From the NCBI GenBank assembly GCA_031277095.1, contig JAISLU010000091.1, positions 1 to 44,728 of the forward strand: a stretch of DNA of 44,728 bases, given 5' to 3'. A program made the translations under genes and the position numbers. Of the stretch, positions 41,032-44,728 are shown in pieces. The notes below the pieces were generated by a model that was given only the letters and a program-made list of their open reading frames with translations, did no database searches and had not been told where the DNA came from. Position 1 is the first letter of the stretch; every line of letters begins with the position of its first letter. The DNA is from Synergistaceae bacterium (GTDB lineage Bacteria > Synergistota > Synergistia > Synergistales > Aminobacteriaceae).

Positions 41032-41673
41032 TCACCGGGGCGTTTTTTGAATTTTCTGCGCGCGCTCTTGGAGGTGTCTCAAACGGCGGTCCGTGGGCGG
41101 GTGAGAATTGAAACCGCTGGGCTCGGTCTTGAAGCCGTTGTCTTTGAAGCCCTTCATGGCGTTGTAAAGCCCCCAGGGGCTGTAACCGGCTTTGACCGCC
41201 AAGTCCATGCCATAGTCGTCGGCTTCCACTTCCTGTTCGCGGCTGAACCCGCTTTCCGCCAAGTTCATGCCCACAGCGCCCGCGACTTCGGCTATGCCTC
41301 CCGCTTTTCCCAGGAGAGTGCCCAAAATGCTCCAGCCCACGTTGCGCTGCACGCCCTTACTGTAGTGCCCGCATTTGACGTGCCCCACTTCGTGTCCCAG
41401 AACGCCCGCGATTTCGTCGGGAGAATTCAAGACTTGCATCAAGCCCTGAGTTACGTGTACGGAAAAATTGTCCGAGGACTGAAATTTGACCCAGGCGTTG
41501 GGTGCGTCGTCTTTCTCATAGGTGATAGGGATGGTTTTCATCCCTGCGGCGGCGGCGATGCGTGACCATGCTTTCTCCACGCTGGCTTTCGCGATTTTGG
41601 CGTCCGCCGGCGCCGTCCAAAGAGAGGCGATCAAAACAAAAATGCACAATCGTAACGCTGCCCTTTTCTCCAT
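41032..41673 (-). CDS. Secreted M48-family zinc metalloprotease
   Basis: A 213-residue exported protease. A signal peptide (RAALRLCIFVLIASLWTAPADA) precedes the mature part. The zinc site is HEVGH at 94-98 with the third ligand Glu150 in EQEVEADDYG. The compact single-domain form matches periplasmic M48 proteases involved in envelope quality control. A C-terminal NSHPPTDRRLRHL segment is typical of M48. Confidence 0.92.
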   Translation of the reverse strand: MEKRAALRLCIFVLIASLWTAPADAKIAKASVEKAWSRIAAAAGMKTIPITYEKDDAPNAWVKFQSSDNFSVHVTQGLMQVLNSPDEIAGVLGHEVGHVKCGHYSKGVQRNVGWSILGTLLGKAGGIAEVAGAVGMNLAESGFSREQEVEADDYGMDLAVKAGYSPWGLYNAMKGFKDNGFKTEPSGFNSHPPTDRRLRHLQERAQKIQKTPR

Positions 41674-42125
41674 TAACCATAACCCTCCTTCAGGTCCAAT
41701 TCATTGCTTGCCATTATATAAGCCTCGCCCAAATATGGTATCGTATAAAGACTTCAGGCAATACCTACGCCAAATTTAAACGAAAGGCCCAATTTAAATG
41801 AGCCTCAAGGCACGGTTGAAATTTTCTTTGTGGGTGTAACATGTGTCATGGCCTATTGAGTTAGGCGAATGAGCTTCTGTAATCCGTAAGTATTCCTGAC
41901 AGGCAAGAAAGAGAGGTGTACCCCCCACAGCCATTAAGGACAAGCGGATTTGTTAAGAAGACGTCGGAAGTTTGGAAGGAACCGAAAGGGTATAGGAAAT
42001 TTGAAGCGGCGGAAGCGGGAAAGGAAACGAGGACACTTCATCTCGCCCCCCGGAGCTTCTTTCGGTAAATGAAAAGCGGAAGACGGAGTAAAAAGCAGTA
42101 CAAAATTCAAGGGGGTAAAACAAAG
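41674..42125. other. Upstream region of the SLH porin gene
   Basis: A divergent gap of about 450 bp between the protease and the porin. I see no gene. AATTTAAA-type short repeats occur near 41775-41800. A promoter for the highly expressed porin is expected here but no confident -35/-10 pair was found. AAGGGGG lies 10 bases before the porin ATG. Confidence 0.4.
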
Positions 42126-43661
42126 ATGAAAAAGTATTTGGCAGTAGTAGCAGTTGCAGTTTTGGTCGCTTTTGCGGCACCGGCTTTCGCGGCTACCAAT
42201 CCTTTTATGGATGTTCCTATTAACCATTGGTCCTATGACGCCATTGGACAGCTTGCCGCTCAGGGAGTGCTTTCCGGTTATCCCGACGGCACCTACAAAG
42301 GCAAGCAGCCGACCACCCGCTACGAGATGGCTTCCGCCCTTGCCCGCGCTTTGGCTGTCGTAGACTTGACCAAGGCCAGCAAGCAGGACGTGGAAATGCT
42401 GAAGAAGCTGGTTGTCGAGTTCAAAGACGAACTGGATGCCCTCGGCGTTCAGGTAGAGCAAATCGACGGCCGTCTTGGAACGATTGAAGACCGGTTGGGT
42501 GGATGGAAGCTGAGTGGCGTTTTACGTGTGGACCTCAAATACGGAGATGCTTTGGGTGCTCTGAATGAAGCTGAAGATTCCAGAGGGTATGGGGATTTGA
42601 GGAGAGCTCGTTTATTTATCGAGCGTTGGTTTGGCGAAGATGATTCTATTCATTTTTATGCCCGTCTGAATGGGGAAAGTTCTCGTTACACCAATACGAC
42701 GCGAGAAGCTAGATTTGATCGTTTTTATGCTGAATTCCCAGCTTTTTTTGACACAAAGATCATTGCAGGACGTGCTTTGTATGATTTTGAAGGCTCTTAT
42801 TATTTGGATGGCAAAACTTCCTTTAGTAAGCACATGGGCGCAGGTACAGATTCGTGGTTAGGTGACCGTGCGCTTGATTCCTTTGGAATTCAGAAAAGTT
42901 GGGGTTTGGGAAGTGCTACATTTTATGTTGCTCATCCGTTGGAAAGTATAGGAGAATGGACAAGCCTTAGTATGTGGGAAGTGGCTGCTAATGCTCAACT
43001 CCAATTTACAGAGCAAATTGGTGTTGATTTGGGAGTCCAGGCATTTTTAGGTGATGATGCTGCAGTTGCTAAAGTCGAAGATATCTCATTCAAAGTGAAT
43101 AGTTTGTGGACTCTTTATGCTGGCCTTCGTTTTGATTTCAATGATTCTATTGGGCTCAAAGGTATATTCTACCATCAGAAGACGGATGTTGAATTGGAGG
43201 CGACTGGAGAAGAGGTTGATACTGATGACTCTAATGCCTTCAAGCTGATTGTCGATGTCAAGCAAGATTTATTGAAATTTACCAGTTTGTGGTTGGAGTA
43301 CAACAAGATAGACGCAGGGTTCTATCTTCCTTCTGGGAGAGGTGCTTTGTTTAATGATTACGATACTATTTCTTGGAAAGCGTCTTCTATTGCGGAAGGT
43401 AATGTCGTGCAGAGCGATTTGAATATTTGGCGCATTGCTGCACAACAGCAGTGGACAGAGAAGTGGTCTACTTTCTTGTTCTATGCAAATTTCGATGTTG
43501 ATGCAGTTGATGCTAACTTTAATCATTATGGTTTAGGCGTGAATTACCAGTTGAATCCTGCCGTTTTGTTGGGTATCGCTTATACGCAGATTAGTTACGA
43601 TGATGAATTTGACCTTAACGACGAGAGTCAGATTCGTTTCCGTACACAGGTGACTTTCTAA
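42126..43661 (+). CDS. SLH-domain outer-membrane porin
   Basis: A major outer-membrane protein of about 511 residues. A signal peptide (MKKYLAVVAVAVLVAFAAPAF) is followed by one SLH domain at about 25-70 (NPFMDVPINHWSYDAIGQLA, then GVLSGYPDGTY), which in related diderms binds secondary cell-wall or diamine-modified peptidoglycan. A coiled-coil linker at about 80-125 (VEFKDELDALGVQVEQIDGR) precedes a beta-barrel with alternating aromatic strands ending in FRTQVTF; the terminal Phe is the outer-membrane insertion signal. ATG 42126 is chosen for the signal peptide and ribosome site. From about 42570 onward codon use shifts strongly to T-ending codons while the 5' part is GC-rich. Confidence 0.93.
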   Translation: MKKYLAVVAVAVLVAFAAPAFAATNPFMDVPINHWSYDAIGQLAAQGVLSGYPDGTYKGKQPTTRYEMASALARALAVVDLTKASKQDVEMLKKLVVEFKDELDALGVQVEQIDGRLGTIEDRLGGWKLSGVLRVDLKYGDALGALNEAEDSRGYGDLRRARLFIERWFGEDDSIHFYARLNGESSRYTNTTREARFDRFYAEFPAFFDTKIIAGRALYDFEGSYYLDGKTSFSKHMGAGTDSWLGDRALDSFGIQKSWGLGSATFYVAHPLESIGEWTSLSMWEVAANAQLQFTEQIGVDLGVQAFLGDDAAVAKVEDISFKVNSLWTLYAGLRFDFNDSIGLKGIFYHQKTDVELEATGEEVDTDDSNAFKLIVDVKQDLLKFTSLWLEYNKIDAGFYLPSGRGALFNDYDTISWKASSIAEGNVVQSDLNIWRIAAQQQWTEKWSTFLFYANFDVDAVDANFNHYGLGVNYQLNPAVLLGIAYTQISYDDEFDLNDESQIRFRTQVTF

Positions 43662-43684
43662 TCTATACAACACAAACTAATTTT

Positions 43685-43711
43685 AAAAGGAGGGCTTCGG
43701 CCCTCTTTTTT
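43685..43711 (+). terminator. Intrinsic terminator of the porin gene
   Basis: GAGGGC (43690-43695), a TTCG tetraloop and GCCCTC (43700-43705), followed by six T. An A-run precedes the stem. A strong, classic terminator 24 bases after the stop. Confidence 0.95.
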
Positions 43712-44300
43712 GTTGGGCAACAGCTTTACGGCAGAGCAAAGCACAGGATTGACGTGCAGGAATCATATGATGCGTCTGGCGTTGGATGAGGAGCCGATAT
43801 TTTGAAACAAGGCCGACAGCGGTCTATGCTTGCCGCTTTCGCCGCGAGGTGCGCAATGCAAAGACGGACGGGGTTGGAGGTTTTAGGCAAGAGTGATATA
43901 ATTCTGATAGAAAAGTCGTCTGGGATAAGCAGCGAACCGGCGACAACGGAGCCGAGTGAGTCGCTTAGTTTCTTTTTTAGAGGAAAGGTCAGGCGGCGAT
44001 TTTTGGGCTGCCCGATGAGGGGTGCTGACCCCACTAGGACTTACGCCCAAGCAAAGGTCAAGTGCGCTTGAAGATAATGCGGATTAGTTCCGCGATTGCT
44101 CGTAGGAGTGTTGCTATTGCTTCTACGCTTTCCCCCTTACGAGGGAAGAACCCCTGGCAGCTCCTCACCCGGATGTTTTCGAGCGCCTCTCCGAAGATAT
44201 TATGGCAGTGAAAGTAATACATCGCAGACCAGAATGGTTTTTCTTCGTGGCCCCAGCCCGGTACGGACTCAAGCTTGAGGAGGGTCGGGTCGAGGTCGAA
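43712..44300. other. Unassigned stretch between the porin and the IS edge
   Basis: Several short open frames overlap on both strands (for example 43802-44071 plus, 43726-44034 minus) with no ribosome site and no family I recognise. The plus-strand frame that is open from about 44100 to 44411 reads PHPDVFERLSEDIMAVKVIHRRPEWFF in two joined pieces and might be a gene fragment. The region probably holds decayed mobile DNA. Confidence 0.35.
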
Positions 44301-44440
44301 TGCAAAACTAACTGCAACTTTGCAGTGGTAAGTGCAATTAAGCGGAATGGGGTTGCATTGAACCGTGCAAACTGCGAGAAAATGGAACAGAAAATTGATT
44401 TGAAAAAGTAACTGCAATTTTGAATGAGTAAATGCAACCG
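44301..44440. repeat. Cluster of TGCAA repeats with 20-bp spacing
   Basis: TGCAA occurs at 44313-44317 and 44333-44337, and again at 44413-44417 and 44433-44437. Each pair is exactly 20 bp apart in related context (TAACTGCAA, GTAAGTGCAA, GTAACTGCAA, GTAAATGCAA). Such spaced repeats resemble transposase-binding sites at IS ends. Confidence 0.55.
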
Positions 44441-44528
44441 TGAGAAATTAGTACGGTAAAAGCTGGTTAATACTTGTTTTTTGGATAATTTAGACCGTCG
44501 CGTTCATAAATTGAATATTACGGTCTCT

Positions 44529-44728
44529 GAGAGCCATCGTTCCGGTCGATGAGAGCCACCTGTTCCGGTTCGCGAGAGCCACCCATTCCGGTGAGATTGA
44601 GCCACTGTCACGGTAATTGAGAGCCACTTTCTGTCGTTTCTCTAAGATTTGTATTCATACGCCTTTGAGGCGTAAATACATCTTAGGGAGGTCAGAAAAT
44701 GACCAAATATCGAGAAATTCTCAGATTG
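44529..44728 (+). mobile_element. Left end of an IS21-type insertion sequence (cut by window)
   Basis: Five copies of a GAGAGCCAC...TTCCGGT motif, about 22-23 bp apart (44529, 44551, 44574, about 44598 and 44619), lead into a transposase start at 44698. Multiple terminal repeats before istA are typical of IS21-family ends. The exact outer boundary lies upstream but was not resolved. Confidence 0.75.
44698..44728 (+). CDS. istA: IstA-like transposase, N-terminal fragment
   Basis: Only ten residues are in the window (MTKYREILRL). This start matches the usual beginning of IS21-family IstA transposases, followed in the family by a helix-turn-helix. GGGAGG lies nine bases upstream. The rest is outside the window. 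Confidence 0.7.

Noticed and set aside
41817..41843. TTGAAA and TAACAT as a porin promoter.
   Set aside because: The spacer is only 15 bases and the -10 box is weak; it lies about 280 bases from the start codon.
43726..44071. Short open frames on both strands after the porin terminator.
   Set aside because: No ribosome site, no recognisable family and overlapping antisense frames; listed only as an unassigned stretch.

Overview
The window reads as a chromosomal segment of a diderm, anaerobic, amino-acid-fermenting bacterium, most likely a member of the Synergistota. The grounds are: a secreted protease ending in a GC-containing, hydrophobic, arginine-rich tail of the Synergist-CTERM type; a major outer-membrane porin with an N-terminal SLH domain and terminal Phe; a complete V-type ATPase; a B12-dependent (class II) ribonucleotide reductase; and pyroglutamate and amino-acid catabolism genes. 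No tRNA, rRNA or CRISPR array was found. The assignment rests on gene content only.

Layout. 1-1050 is an AT-rich, degraded edge with a perfect 19-bp palindrome and remnants of a GLUG-type repeat protein. 1053-6746 holds an amidohydrolase and a lysine/ornithine-type decarboxylase, then a four-domain CoA-disulfide reductase/rhodanese/TusA/DsrE fusion with its own ArsR-type repressor, and a divergent SRPBCC protein. 6761-13514 holds a 5'-truncated AAA/DUF4143 ATPase, a membrane-anchored Ser/Thr kinase, a 90-residue membrane protein and nrdJ. 13743-18949 (minus strand) holds a large secreted protein of unknown function, a 71-residue charged protein, tpiA, pgk and pgsA. 19221-24048 (plus strand) is a housekeeping run: gmk, rpoZ, coaBC, a degenerate priA, and pcm. 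24053-35538 (minus strand) is the V-ATPase operon in the order D-G-C-I-K-F-E-A-B, followed by the Synergist-CTERM C10 protease. 35858-41673 holds a Bax-inhibitor-1 protein, the 5-oxoprolinase genes pxpB-pxpC-pxpA (with a transposase remnant abutting pxpB), a class I aminotransferase and an M48 metalloprotease. 42126-43661 is the SLH porin with a strong terminator. 43712-44728 is a mobile, repeat-rich edge ending in the start of an IS21-type istA.

How the genes work together. PxpABC would convert 5-oxoproline to glutamate, the aminotransferase would feed amino-acid catabolism, and the V-ATPase would couple ATP to ion transport. The decarboxylase is of the type that makes cadaverine or putrescine. 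In Selenomonas that diamine is attached to peptidoglycan and holds SLH porins, so its co-occurrence with an SLH porin here is suggestive. The sulfur locus looks like a persulfide-sensing repressor controlling a persulfide-handling fusion protein.

Two genome-style features stand out. Short tandem repeats of 9-15 bp recur in many intergenic gaps and even inside coding regions (rpoZ tail, pxpB, the CoA-disulfide reductase). G/C-rich palindromes of related sequence recur between operons.
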